Shown here piece by piece: positions 47,249 through 55,550 of a stretch of 64,000 nucleotides of DNA. The DNA is from CATQGW01 sp965262235. GTDB lineage: Bacteria > Chloroflexota > Dehalococcoidia > Bin125. Position numbers and translations under genes: made by a program. Each line of letters begins with the position of its first letter. Position 1 is the stretch's first letter. The stretch lies in contig OZ253504.1 of the NCBI GenBank assembly GCA_965262235.1, forward strand, positions 1,178,001 through 1,242,000, written 5' to 3'. The notes under the pieces were generated by a model. It made no database searches and was not told where the DNA came from. It saw only the letters and a program-made list of their open reading frames with translations.

Positions 47249-47572
47249 ATGAGCACGTCATTTTCGGGACACTCGCGGTCTTCCGCAGCCGTCTCAGTGA
47301 ATCACGCGCACGCCAGCGCGCTGCTCAACACGCTTGACCTTGAACAGAACTCGATCTCGTTCGACCCCACGGCGGCGGCGATTCTGGGGCGCATCTATGA
47401 CCGCGGTCACGCTACGTGCGAAGATCTGACCGAATGGCTGGAATCGCCCGAAGAGTGGATCGCGTTCTCGCGGCTGCAGCGCGCGCGGTTGCTGTATGAC
47501 GCGGGAACGGAGTTCACCGTTTCGCGCGAAGGCCGGGCGCTGATTCACAAGCTGCTGGGCGACGGGGAGTGA
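47249..47572 (+). CDS. Small winged-helix-like protein (107 aa)
   Basis: 107-residue protein of no recognised family. After a Ser/Ala-rich N-terminus, residues 38-107 have the helix-turn-helix-strand rhythm of a winged helix (AAAILGRIYDRGHATCEDLT, EEWIAFSRLQRARLLYDAG, then TEFTVSREGRALIHKLL). It overlaps the next gene by 4 nt (GTGA). A DNA-binding regulator or partner of the downstream protein is likely but unproven. Confidence 0.55.
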   Translation: MSTSFSGHSRSSAAVSVNHAHASALLNTLDLEQNSISFDPTAAAILGRIYDRGHATCEDLTEWLESPEEWIAFSRLQRARLLYDAGTEFTVSREGRALIHKLLGDGE

Positions 47573-48126
47573 GGGGCGACTCCTCACCGATCGATCAAGA
47601 TCTTCAGAATCGGGTCAGTGATCGGCGAAGCGCAGAAGCGGCGGTGCTGCTGGCGGTGACGTTGCTCGGTGATGGCAGGCAGACGCCGGAATACCAGAAG
47701 CGTCTTGAGCTGCGCGAACGGCTGGCTGAACATCGGTTCGTCGCCACCGCCACGATCCCGGAGATGCTGTACGACGCGCACCCCGACGCAAATCCTGACG
47801 AGGTGGAGCAGAGCGCGATTGAGGTTGCGGACGTGGTGTTGTGCCTCGAAGGACCCAGCGCGCCGCTGGGCATGTATACGGAGGTGCTCACGTACTTCGA
47901 TGCCGCCGCTCCGGATAAGTGGTACCGCTTACGTCCATCGAATGGTCCCGACGCAGCGGATGATGAGGCGTTGATCGCCGGTCTGGCGCGCGACCCCCTC
48001 CGACGCATTGAGACGCACGATTACGATCCGGTCGAGTGGGAGGCCTGTGACCGAATCACACGGTTGTGCCGGGAGCGCATCGAACTGATGGCGTACCGAG
48101 CGCTGGATCGGCGAGCGGCCGACTGA
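47569..48126 (+). CDS. Putative nucleotide/NAD-binding protein, NDT/TIR/SLOG-like fold
   Basis: 185-residue protein. An N-terminal beta strand (AVLLAVTLLGDG) and helix (YQKRLELRERLAEHRFVA) are followed by TIPEMLYDAHP. Then comes IEVADVVLCLEGPSAPLGMYTEVLTYF, the layout of nucleoside deoxyribosyltransferase or TIR/SLOG-like enzymes, where the Glu near the end of this segment is catalytic. This is fold-level pattern matching only. The GTG start lies inside the stop of the winged-helix gene. A base-cleaving or NAD-cleaving effector with a DNA-binding partner is one hypothesis. Confidence 0.4.
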   Translation: MRGDSSPIDQDLQNRVSDRRSAEAAVLLAVTLLGDGRQTPEYQKRLELRERLAEHRFVATATIPEMLYDAHPDANPDEVEQSAIEVADVVLCLEGPSAPLGMYTEVLTYFDAAAPDKWYRLRPSNGPDAADDEALIAGLARDPLRRIETHDYDPVEWEACDRITRLCRERIELMAYRALDRRAAD

Positions 48127-48211
48127 GGGGTCCGCGGCGTGCGTAGAGCCGCCAGGGGTGGGCATCCGCACTTCAACAATGCGCCGCGTGGGAACACCGG
48201 AGCTGACGGGC

Positions 48212-48217
48212 TAGACT
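48212..48217 (+). promoter_or_regulatory. TAGACT -10-like element before the cyclase gene
   Basis: TAGACT lies 35 nt upstream of GTG 48253, which also has its own GGAGG ribosome site. Confidence 0.45.
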
Positions 48218-48252
48218 CCGCCTATCTCCTTTCGCACCGCACGGAGGCCGAT

Positions 48253-49233
48253 GTGCCAGATATTCCCGACACGCTCCCGACCTATGACCAGCTCCCCTAC
48301 AAGGCGGAGCACCCCGCGAAAACCGCCTGGGGACTCTTCGGCGACGACGACCAGGTCGGCATGCTCAACCTCCAGACGCCCGACCGGATCGTCTCCGCCG
48401 CCCAGCTCGTCCGCAAGGGCAAGATGTTCCCCATGAACTGGGACCAGTCCCAGCCCAGCCCGCCGCTCTACAACCGCGGCGCCGTCCGCCACACCGTGAT
48501 CCGCCGCGCCGGCTTCGGCAACCACGGCGACGACGTGCTCGACAACCTCTACACCCAGCAGTCCAGCCAGTGGGACGCCCTCACTCACGTCGGCGACTTC
48601 GAGCACGGCTTCTGGGGCGGCGTCGACAACGAGTGGCTGATCGCCAACCGCGACAACCCCAAGCTCGGCATCGAGCACTGGGCCGAGCGAGGCATCGCCG
48701 GCCGCGCCGTGCTGCTCGACCTCGGCCGCTGGTACGAGTCGCAGGGCAACCCGCTCAGCATGGGCGAGACCGTCCGCATCCCCGTTGAAGACGTTGAAGC
48801 CTGCCGTGCCGCGCAGGGCGTTGAGTTCCAGACCGGCGACGTCGTGCTGCTTCGGCTCGGCTGGATCTCCTGGTACGAGTCGCAGGACGACGGCGTCAAG
48901 CAGTCGCTCGCGCAGATGAGCAACCTCGCCTTCCCCGGGCTCGCCTGCGCCGAGGAGATGGCCGCCTACTGGTTCGACCACCACGTCGCGGCCCTCTGCT
49001 CCGACAACCCCGCGCTCGAAGCCTGGCCGCCGCCCAACTTCGCCGACCCCGACGGGTTCCTGCACCACTGGATCATCGGCCGCTTCGGCATGGCGATCGG
49101 CGAGATGTTCGTGCTCGACCAGCTCGCCGACGACTGCGCCGAAGACGGCGTCTACGAGAGCTTCTTCGCCTCGGCGCCGCTCAACGTGCGCGGCGGCACC
49201 GGCAGCCCCCCCAACGCGCTCGCGATCAAGTAG
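48253..49233 (+). CDS. Cyclase family protein (kynurenine-formamidase-like metal hydrolase)
   Basis: 326-residue protein of the putative cyclase family. The metal-site segment is SQWDALTHVGDFEHGFWGG, equivalent to the HxGTHxDxPxH motif in long members. GRAVLLDLGRW and TGDVVLLRLGWISWYE match the central beta barrel. Members hydrolyse amide or ester bonds. GTG start fixed by GGAGG at 5 nt; the frame is open further upstream with no support. Confidence 0.85.
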   Translation: MPDIPDTLPTYDQLPYKAEHPAKTAWGLFGDDDQVGMLNLQTPDRIVSAAQLVRKGKMFPMNWDQSQPSPPLYNRGAVRHTVIRRAGFGNHGDDVLDNLYTQQSSQWDALTHVGDFEHGFWGGVDNEWLIANRDNPKLGIEHWAERGIAGRAVLLDLGRWYESQGNPLSMGETVRIPVEDVEACRAAQGVEFQTGDVVLLRLGWISWYESQDDGVKQSLAQMSNLAFPGLACAEEMAAYWFDHHVAALCSDNPALEAWPPPNFADPDGFLHHWIIGRFGMAIGEMFVLDQLADDCAEDGVYESFFASAPLNVRGGTGSPPNALAIK

Positions 49234-49249
49234 GAGCAGGACGGCGCGC

Positions 49250-49789
49250 ATGCCTGACACCCAGATCGAGGTCGTCCAGGGCGACATCACCACCCAGGAC
49301 ACCGACGCGATCGTCAACGCCGCCAACAACCATCTCTGGATGGGCGCCGGCTCGGCCGGCGCGATCGTGCGCGCCGGCGGCCGCGAGATCGAGGACGAGG
49401 CGATCAGCCAGGGCCCGATTCAGGTCGGCGAATCCGTCGTCACCGGCGGCGGACGCCTGCCCGCCCGCCACGTCATTCACGCCGCCGCGATGGGCCAGGA
49501 CCTCTCCACCTCCGCGGCGCACATTCGCGCCGCGACCGACAGCGCCCTGCGCCGCGCCGAAGAGCTGCAGCTCAGCTCCATCGCATTCACCGCGCTCGGC
49601 ACGGGCGTCGGCGGCTTCCCGCTCGACCAGGCCGGCCAGATCATGATCGATGTCGCGATCAAGCGCTCGGGCGAGCAACGCTCGATGCGCACGGTCCGCT
49701 TCGTGCTCTTCGACGAAGCCGCCTTCGCGGCGTACCGCGCAGCGGCCGACGCCGCCGGCGTCGCCAGTCCCCAGAGGAGTTCCGCCTGA
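49250..49789 (+). CDS. Macro-domain (ADP-ribose-binding) protein
   Basis: 179-residue macro domain that would bind ADP-ribose or remove it from targets. Visible signatures are VVQGDITTQDTDAIVNAANN, the loop MGAGSAGAIVRAGG, GESVVTGGGRLPARHVIHAA and the second phosphate loop FTALGTGVGGFP. AGGAGCAGGA lies about 9 nt before the ATG. Its stop overlaps the next gene start (TGATG), so the two are co-expressed. Confidence 0.9.
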   Translation: MPDTQIEVVQGDITTQDTDAIVNAANNHLWMGAGSAGAIVRAGGREIEDEAISQGPIQVGESVVTGGGRLPARHVIHAAAMGQDLSTSAAHIRAATDSALRRAEELQLSSIAFTALGTGVGGFPLDQAGQIMIDVAIKRSGEQRSMRTVRFVLFDEAAFAAYRAAADAAGVASPQRSSA

Positions 49790-50142
49790 TGAGCCGAACA
49801 ATCGCTTCCTGCACCCTTGAGGTCCGCGACGGCGCAGACTGGAGCGTCGTCACGACCATGACCAACGCCGAGTGGACCGGCTTCGCCCCGGCCGGCTGCG
49901 GCGTCGACCAGGGCCGCGTCATCGCCGTGCCGGCCGACCGGAAACACCCGATCCTCGACCCAAATGCGCCGGACCGTACGTTCCGGCTGCTCAGCCCCGC
50001 CGGCGAGCCGCTCTTCGAGTTCCTCGGCTACGTCGACGACCGCCGGCCTCGACCGAAGGGCGCGATCATCCTCGGGATCAGCGCGACCCCCGAACTGCTC
50101 GGGGAGTGGACCGAGGAACTCGCCAGCCCGGTCCACCACTAG
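49789..50142 (+). CDS. Hypothetical protein coupled to the macro-domain gene (117 aa)
   Basis: 117-residue soluble, beta-rich protein of no recognised family (SCTLEVRDGADWSVVTTMTN, then DRTFRLLSPAGEPLFEFLGY). It begins inside the stop codon of the macro-domain gene. No signal or membrane span. The coupling suggests a joint role with ADP-ribose metabolism, but nothing in the protein shows a function. Confidence 0.65.
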   Translation: MSRTIASCTLEVRDGADWSVVTTMTNAEWTGFAPAGCGVDQGRVIAVPADRKHPILDPNAPDRTFRLLSPAGEPLFEFLGYVDDRRPRPKGAIILGISATPELLGEWTEELASPVHH

Positions 50143-50150
50143 CCGCTCGG

Positions 50151-50156
50151 TACACT
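50151..50156 (+). promoter_or_regulatory. Leaderless-type promoter (TACACT) of the cobalamin adenosyltransferase gene
   Basis: TACACT ends exactly 6 nt before ATG 50163; the six bases between (CGCCGC) hold no ribosome site. Confidence 0.5.
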
Positions 50157-50162
50157 CGCCGC

Positions 50163-50723
50163 ATGCCCCACTACACCCGTTCGGGGGACGACGGCGCCAC
50201 CACTCTGTGGGGCGGCGGGCGCATCCCCAAATCGCATCCCCAGCCCGAAGCCTTCGGCGCCATCGACGAGGCCACCAGCGCGATCGGCCTCGGCCGCGCC
50301 CTCGCCTGCGCGCCGCGCACCAACGACATCGCGATCGGACTCCAGCGCCGCCTCTACCTGATCATGGCCGAGCTCGCCGTCGCCCCCGGCAAGCCAATCC
50401 CCGACGACTTCACCACCCAGGCCGAGCACGTGGAGCAACTCGAGACCTGGGCCGCCGAACTCGAATCGCTCGCTCCGCCGCCGCGTGAGTTCGTGATCCC
50501 CGGCGAGGCCGCCGGCGCCGCCGCGCTCGACCTCGCCCGCACCACCGTGCGCCGCGCCGAGCGCGAAACCGTGCGGCTGCGCGACACCGACCATCCCGTC
50601 AATCCCGAGACCCTGCGCTGGCTCAACCGCGCATCCTCGGTCCTGTTCGACCTCGCACGCTACGAGGAGTCCGTCGCCGTCGGCGGCAGTCGCCCCGCCG
50701 CCGCGGGCCAAGGCGAAGCCTGA
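50163..50723 (+). CDS. PduO-type ATP:cob(I)alamin adenosyltransferase
   Basis: 186-residue adenosyltransferase making adenosylcobalamin. The N-terminal YTRSGDDGATTLWGGGRIPK is the ATP-binding signature. FGAIDEATSAIGLGRA, the ALDLARTTVRRAERETVRL helix and NPETLRWLNRASSVLFDLARY match the five-helix bundle. Adenosylcobalamin serves mutases such as methylmalonyl-CoA mutase, which fits the acyl-CoA-rich gene content (inference). The start follows a leaderless-type promoter. Confidence 0.9.
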   Translation: MPHYTRSGDDGATTLWGGGRIPKSHPQPEAFGAIDEATSAIGLGRALACAPRTNDIAIGLQRRLYLIMAELAVAPGKPIPDDFTTQAEHVEQLETWAAELESLAPPPREFVIPGEAAGAAALDLARTTVRRAERETVRLRDTDHPVNPETLRWLNRASSVLFDLARYEESVAVGGSRPAAAGQGEA

Positions 50724-50726
50724 CGC

Positions 50727-52016
50727 ATGGCCACCACCCACCTCGCCTTGATCTCCGAGGATTCCAGCCTGCAGGTCGCCGCCGTCTCCGACGAGGGCCC
50801 GGGCCAGCCCGAAACGCGCCTCGCCATGGAGCGCGAGGGGCTGCTCTTCATGTGGCCCACCTGGGCGCCCGACTCCGCCTCGCTGACCGTCAGCGCCAGC
50901 TCCCACCAGCGCCAGGACCCTCGTCTCGAACTGTGGCGCATCCCGCTCGGCGAGGGCGCCAGCAACACGCTCTACGCCAACCCGCCCGATGCCAGGCAGA
51001 TCTTCGCCCCCGGTCTCGCCCACTACGTCAACTGGTCGCCGACCGGACGGGTCCTCGCCGTCGTCAGCAACGTCGGCAACGGCCTCGCCGCCAGCCTCGT
51101 GTCCGAAAGCGGCCGCGTCGAACCCCGCCGCCTCATCGACGGCGCGCCGCTCTACTTCGCCTGGGCGCCCGACGGTCGCGCGATGCTCGTCCACCGCGGC
51201 GCGCAGCTCCAGCTCCTCGATCTCGCGTCCGACCGCGGCGAGCGGCAGCTCCTCCGCGCCCGCCCCTCCTTCCGCACCCCCGCCTGGTCCGTCGACGGTC
51301 AGCGATTCTTCTACGCCGCCCCGCGCGCCGGCGGCGGCTGCACGCTGATGCTCGGCCACCGCTCCGACGACGACCGCGAAGAGCTGCTCGACATCGGCGG
51401 TTCCAGCGCGGGCGGCGACGCTAACGGCGTCGCGTTCGTCCGCGCCCCTCACCACGACCGCCTCGCCATCCTGCCCATCCCCGATGGCGACACCGACTCC
51501 AGCGGTATCCTGATCCACGACCTCGACACTCGCGTCGAGCGCCAGCTCTCCGCCCGTCCCGCCAACGCCGTCGTCTGGGCGCCCAACGGCGAGTCCCTCT
51601 TCGCCTTCGAGCCGATGCCCGGCACCACCATGATCGCGCTGACTCGCTACGAACTGCAGACCGATCGCTCCGAGCGTCTCACCCGCTTCCAGCCCAGCGC
51701 CGAGTTCGCCTCGATGCTCGCCTTCTTCGACCAGTTCGCGCAGTCCCATCAACTCGTCTCGCCCGACGGTCGCTGGATCACCTTCTCCGGCCTCGCGCTG
51801 AACAACGGCGGCTCCGGGCGGCGCGGCTTCGGCCCGCAGAACGGCTGCTACGTCGTGCCCACCGACGCCTCAGCCCCGGCCCAGCGAGTCGCCGCCGGCA
51901 GCATTGCCTTCTTCGCCAACCAAGTCGCCGGCCAACTTGCCAACCAATCCGTCGACGCCGCCGACGCTGACGACGCACCAGACGCTTCAGCCGCCTCAGA
52001 CGCCGACAGCGAGTGA
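50727..52016 (+). CDS. TolB/WD40-like beta-propeller protein
   Basis: 429-residue protein of repeated blades, each with a W(A/S)PDG-type turn: TWAPDSASLTV, NWSPTGRVLAV, AWAPDGRAMLV, AWSVDGQRFFY, VWAPNGESLFA and LVSPDGRWITF. These are typical of TolB-like and peptidase-associated propellers. No signal peptide or catalytic domain, so it is a cytoplasmic binding or scaffold protein. The C-terminal 30 residues are Asp/Ala-rich. It begins 3 nt after the adenosyltransferase stop, so they share a transcript. Confidence 0.8.
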   Translation: MATTHLALISEDSSLQVAAVSDEGPGQPETRLAMEREGLLFMWPTWAPDSASLTVSASSHQRQDPRLELWRIPLGEGASNTLYANPPDARQIFAPGLAHYVNWSPTGRVLAVVSNVGNGLAASLVSESGRVEPRRLIDGAPLYFAWAPDGRAMLVHRGAQLQLLDLASDRGERQLLRARPSFRTPAWSVDGQRFFYAAPRAGGGCTLMLGHRSDDDREELLDIGGSSAGGDANGVAFVRAPHHDRLAILPIPDGDTDSSGILIHDLDTRVERQLSARPANAVVWAPNGESLFAFEPMPGTTMIALTRYELQTDRSERLTRFQPSAEFASMLAFFDQFAQSHQLVSPDGRWITFSGLALNNGGSGRRGFGPQNGCYVVPTDASAPAQRVAAGSIAFFANQVAGQLANQSVDAADADDAPDASAASDADSE

Positions 52017-52050
52017 TCGCCGGATCACCGCCCCGAGCGGGGGAGCTGTG

Positions 52051-52488
52051 ATGGCCTGCCGCACCGATTCCACCCAACTGCTCCGGCGCCACCATCTGCG
52101 CGTCACCCAGCAGCGCCTCGCGCTGCTCGAAGCGCTGCGCCACGGCGGCGATCACGCCACCGCCGTCAACCTCCTCGACCTCGCGCGCGACGATGTCTCC
52201 GAGCTCGACCCCAGCACCGTCTACCGCACGCTCAGCCAGCTGCGCGACCTCGGGCTCGTCTCCCAGACCGACCTCGGGACCGGTGAACGCACCTACCACT
52301 GGCGCGGCGACACGCCCCACCACCACCTCGTCTGCACCGAGTGCGGTCGCATCGAACAGCTCCCCCACGACCTCCTGCGCACCGTCGCCGACCGCGTCCA
52401 CCACGACTTCGGCTTCGAGGCCGAAATCGACCACTGGGCCGTCTACGGGCGCTGCCGCAACTGCGCCGCGAACGGAGACCGCCGATGA
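52051..52488 (+). CDS. Fur-family transcriptional regulator
   Basis: 145-residue metal- or peroxide-responsive repressor. The winged helix (LRVTQQRLALLEALRHGGDH and LDPSTVYRTLSQLRDLGLV) is followed by the metal-binding domain HHHLVCTECGRIEQL. A second Cys pair lies at the end (CRNC), which with CTEC forms the structural zinc site. GGGGAG lies 5 nt before the ATG; a GTG directly upstream is an alternative. It overlaps the prenyl synthase gene by 4 nt, so it may control or respond with the hopanoid genes. Whether it is Fur, PerR or Zur cannot be decided. Confidence 0.9.
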   Translation: MACRTDSTQLLRRHHLRVTQQRLALLEALRHGGDHATAVNLLDLARDDVSELDPSTVYRTLSQLRDLGLVSQTDLGTGERTYHWRGDTPHHHLVCTECGRIEQLPHDLLRTVADRVHHDFGFEAEIDHWAVYGRCRNCAANGDRR

Positions 52489-53537
52489 CCGTCCTCCCCG
52501 ACGCCCTGACCCGCCACGCTGCCGCCGTCGAAGCGGAGATGCGCGCCACCGTCGACGCCGCCGCCGCGACCGGCGGCCTACGTCTGCCGATCCACGACAT
52601 GGCCCGCTACGCGCTCGGCTGGATCGACCAGCACGGCGCGCCCGCTGCGGCCGCCGGCAAGCGCGCCCGCCCCGCCCTCTGCATGCTCGGCGCAGCCGCG
52701 ATCACTCCCGACCCCGAGCTGCAGGCCCCCGCCCTCCGCGGCGCCGCCGCCGTCGAATTCGTGCACAACTTCTCGCTCGTCCACGACGACATCCAGGACC
52801 AGGACGAGCAGCGCCGCGGCCGCCCGACCGTCTGGAAGGTCTGGGGCGTCAGCCAGGCGATCAACGCCGGCGACGCGCTCCGCGAGTTCGCCGATCTGGC
52901 GATGCTCCGCGCCGCCAACGCCGGCGCGCCGCCGCCGGCCATCCTCGACGCCACCGCGCGACTCAACGGCGCAACGCTGCGCATGATCGAAGGCCAGTAC
53001 CTCGACCTCACCTTCGAAGAGCGCCTCGATGTCGAGCTCGACGAGTACATGCAGATGGTCGAGCGCAAGACCGGCGCGATGATGGGCGTCAGCCTCGCAA
53101 TCGGCGCGACCCTCGCCGGAGCATCCGCCCACCAGGCCGACGCGCTCCAGCTCGCCGGCCAACGCCTCGGCCGCTGCTTCCAGATCCGCGACGACTGGCT
53201 CGGCATCTGGGCCGACGCCGCCGCCCTCGGCAAATCGACCGACAGCGACATCCGCCGCAAGAAGAAGTCCTACCCCATCCTCTGGACGCTGCGAAACGGC
53301 ACATCAACCGTCCGCGACACCCTGCGCGACGCCTGGCGCAAGCCCCAACTCGACGACGCCGACGTGAGCGCCGTCCACGCGCTGCTCGACGAGAGCGGCG
53401 CCGCCAACGCCGCGAACAGCGCCGCCGAGCACGAGTACGACGCCTTCCGCTCCGCCCTGCTCGGCTGCGATCCACGCCCCGAGGCCGTCGCCGAACTCGA
53501 AGCGGTGGCCGCCTTCACCCTCCAACGGGACCGCTGA
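52485..53537 (+). CDS. Polyprenyl (farnesyl/geranylgeranyl-type) diphosphate synthase
   Basis: 350-residue trans-prenyltransferase condensing IPP with allylic diphosphates. The first Asp-rich motif is DDIQD at 101-105 within VHDDIQDQDEQRRGRPT. The second is DDWLGIW within FQIRDDWLGIWAD. GKRARPALCML near the start is also typical. It probably provides the C15 precursor for squalene made by the HpnC/D/E enzymes downstream (inference from operon). The ATG overlaps the Fur stop; earlier in-frame sequence is read-through of the fur gene. Confidence 0.9.
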   Translation: MTVLPDALTRHAAAVEAEMRATVDAAAATGGLRLPIHDMARYALGWIDQHGAPAAAAGKRARPALCMLGAAAITPDPELQAPALRGAAAVEFVHNFSLVHDDIQDQDEQRRGRPTVWKVWGVSQAINAGDALREFADLAMLRAANAGAPPPAILDATARLNGATLRMIEGQYLDLTFEERLDVELDEYMQMVERKTGAMMGVSLAIGATLAGASAHQADALQLAGQRLGRCFQIRDDWLGIWADAAALGKSTDSDIRRKKKSYPILWTLRNGTSTVRDTLRDAWRKPQLDDADVSAVHALLDESGAANAANSAAEHEYDAFRSALLGCDPRPEAVAELEAVAAFTLQRDR

Positions 53538-53539
53538 CC

Positions 53540-55510
53540 ATGGTCACCACCGCTGCGAACGCCAGGCCCACCGACGCCGAGCTGCGCCGCTCGATCACCC
53601 TCGCGCAAGACTGGCTGCTCGCCGACCAGGACCCGGCCGGCTTCTGGTGGGGCGAGCTCGAATCCAACGCCTCGATCACCGCCGAGTACCTCCTGCTCAC
53701 CCACCACCTTGGGATCGGCAATCGCGAGCAGTGGGACGGCATCGCCCGCTACCTCCGCGCCCAACAGCGCGAGCAGGGTTTCTGGGCCCAATACCCCGGC
53801 GGGCCCGGCGACATCAGCACCTCTGTCGAGGCCTACTTCGCGCTCAAGCTGGCCGGCGACGATCCCGACGCGCCGCACATGAGCCGCGCGCGCGAGTGGA
53901 TCCTCGAACACGGCGGGATCTCCTCCGCGCGCGTCTTCACCAAAATCTGGCTCGCGCTCTTCGGCCAGTACCGCTGGGACCGCCTCCCCGCGATGCCCGC
54001 CTGGCTCAATCTGCTGCCCAACTGGCTCCCCGTCAACCTCTACGAATTCGCATCCTGGGCCCGCGCGACCGTCGTCGGCATCACCGTGATCATGACCCTG
54101 CGCCCGACCGCCTCACTGCCCGCCGGCGCCGGCGTGCCCGAGCTCTGGGTCCGCCCCTCCGACCGCGGCCGCTTCGCCGTCGCGCCGCCCCGCAACTGGC
54201 TCAGCTGGGAGGGCGCGTTCACCCTCATCGACAGCGCCCTGCGGCTGCTCGACCGCAACCACATCCGCCCGTTCGAGGGCCGCGCGCTCGCCCAGGCCGA
54301 GCGCTGGCTGCTCGACCGCCAGGAAGCCGACGGCTGCTGGGGCGGCATCCAGCCGCCCTGGGTCTATGCGATCCTCGCCCTGCGCGCGATGGGCTACTCG
54401 CTCGACCATCCCGTCCTGCAACGCGCCCTGCGCGGCTTCGAGCGCTTCACCCACCACAGCGCCGCCAACGCCCACGCCGACGACGATGCCGCCCACCACG
54501 ACGGCGCGCGGATGACCTGGACCGAGTCCTGCCAGTCGCCCGTCTGGGACACCTGCCTCGCCGCGATCGGCCTGCTCGACTCCGGCCTCGATCCGGCCCA
54601 CGAGTCGCTGCAGCGCGCCGCCCGCTGGATGCTCGCCGAACAGGTCCTCAGCGGCGGCGATTGGCAGGTCAAGAATCCGGACACCCCGCCCGGCGGCTGG
54701 TCCTTCGAGTTCGACAACGACATCTACCCCGATGTCGACGACGCAGCCGTCGTGATGATCGCACTACAGCGCATCCCCCTGCCCGACGCCGAGCGCGAGC
54801 GTCAGCTCGCCCTTGACCGCGGCCTCCTCTGGATGCTCTCGATGCAGGGCCGCAGCGGCGGCTGGGGCGCGTTTGACGTCGACAACGACCGCGAATTCCT
54901 CAAGGCGATCCCCTTCGCTGACTTCGGCGAACTGCTCGACCCACCCACCGCCGATGTCACCGCCCACGCGCTCGAGCTGCTCGGCCTGCTCGGCTACAGC
55001 GGCGAATACCCGCCCGCCCAGCGCGGCCTGAGCTTCCTCTACGACCTGCAGGAGCCCGACGGCGCCTGGTGGGGCCGCTGGGGCGTCAACTACATCTACG
55101 GCCTCGGCGCAGCACTGCCCGCCCTCGCCGCGCTGGGACAGCCGATGACCGCGCCGCCCGTCCGCCGCGCCGTCGAGTGGTTGATCCGCTACCAACTGCC
55201 CGACGGCGGCTGGGGCGAGAGCTGCGACACCTACGCCGACCCCAGCCTGCGCGGCGCCGGACCCTCGACGCCCTCGCAGACCGCCTGGGCCCTGATGGCG
55301 CTGCTGGCCGCCGGTGAAGCCGAGCACGACGCCGTCGCCCGCGGCGTCCGCTACCTCGTCAACCACCAGCGCAGCGACGGCACGTGGGACGAAGACCTCT
55401 TCACCGGCACCGGCTTCCCCTCCGATTTCATGATCAACTACCACCTCTATCGGCACTATTTTCCGCTCATGGCGCTGGGACGCTACGAACGCGCCGGCGC
55501 CGCGCGTTAG
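53540..55510 (+). CDS. shc: Squalene-hopene cyclase
   Basis: 656-residue class II triterpene cyclase converting squalene to hopene at the membrane. The catalytic DxDD motif is Asp398-Val-Asp-Asp401 (IYPDVDDAAVV). Several QW motifs are visible, for example QEADGCWGGIQ, GRSGGWGAFD, QEPDGAWWGRWG and QLPDGGWGES. The N-terminal LADQDPAGFWWGEL and the C-terminal GTGFPSDFMINYHLYRHYFP are diagnostic. Length is normal for the family. It starts 2 nt after the prenyl synthase stop; the longer open frame upstream reads through Fur and the synthase. Confidence 0.96.
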   Translation: MVTTAANARPTDAELRRSITLAQDWLLADQDPAGFWWGELESNASITAEYLLLTHHLGIGNREQWDGIARYLRAQQREQGFWAQYPGGPGDISTSVEAYFALKLAGDDPDAPHMSRAREWILEHGGISSARVFTKIWLALFGQYRWDRLPAMPAWLNLLPNWLPVNLYEFASWARATVVGITVIMTLRPTASLPAGAGVPELWVRPSDRGRFAVAPPRNWLSWEGAFTLIDSALRLLDRNHIRPFEGRALAQAERWLLDRQEADGCWGGIQPPWVYAILALRAMGYSLDHPVLQRALRGFERFTHHSAANAHADDDAAHHDGARMTWTESCQSPVWDTCLAAIGLLDSGLDPAHESLQRAARWMLAEQVLSGGDWQVKNPDTPPGGWSFEFDNDIYPDVDDAAVVMIALQRIPLPDAERERQLALDRGLLWMLSMQGRSGGWGAFDVDNDREFLKAIPFADFGELLDPPTADVTAHALELLGLLGYSGEYPPAQRGLSFLYDLQEPDGAWWGRWGVNYIYGLGAALPALAALGQPMTAPPVRRAVEWLIRYQLPDGGWGESCDTYADPSLRGAGPSTPSQTAWALMALLAAGEAEHDAVARGVRYLVNHQRSDGTWDEDLFTGTGFPSDFMINYHLYRHYFPLMALGRYERAGAAR

Positions 55511-55513
55511 ACT
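55508..55513 (+). promoter_or_regulatory. TAGACT -10-like element before the GNAT-Cys gene
   Basis: TAGACT overlaps the shc stop codon and lies 37 nt before ATG 55551. It would give an internal promoter for the second half of the hopanoid cluster. Confidence 0.45.
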
Positions 55514-55550
55514 GCGACTCTTCCCCGCGGCACTGAAAGGCGACCGGAGC

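Noticed and set aside
52193..55510. Single 1105-codon frame ending in squalene-hopene cyclase
   Set aside because: The first 450 codons read through fur and the prenyl synthase in the wrong frame; the cyclase begins at its own ATG at 53540.
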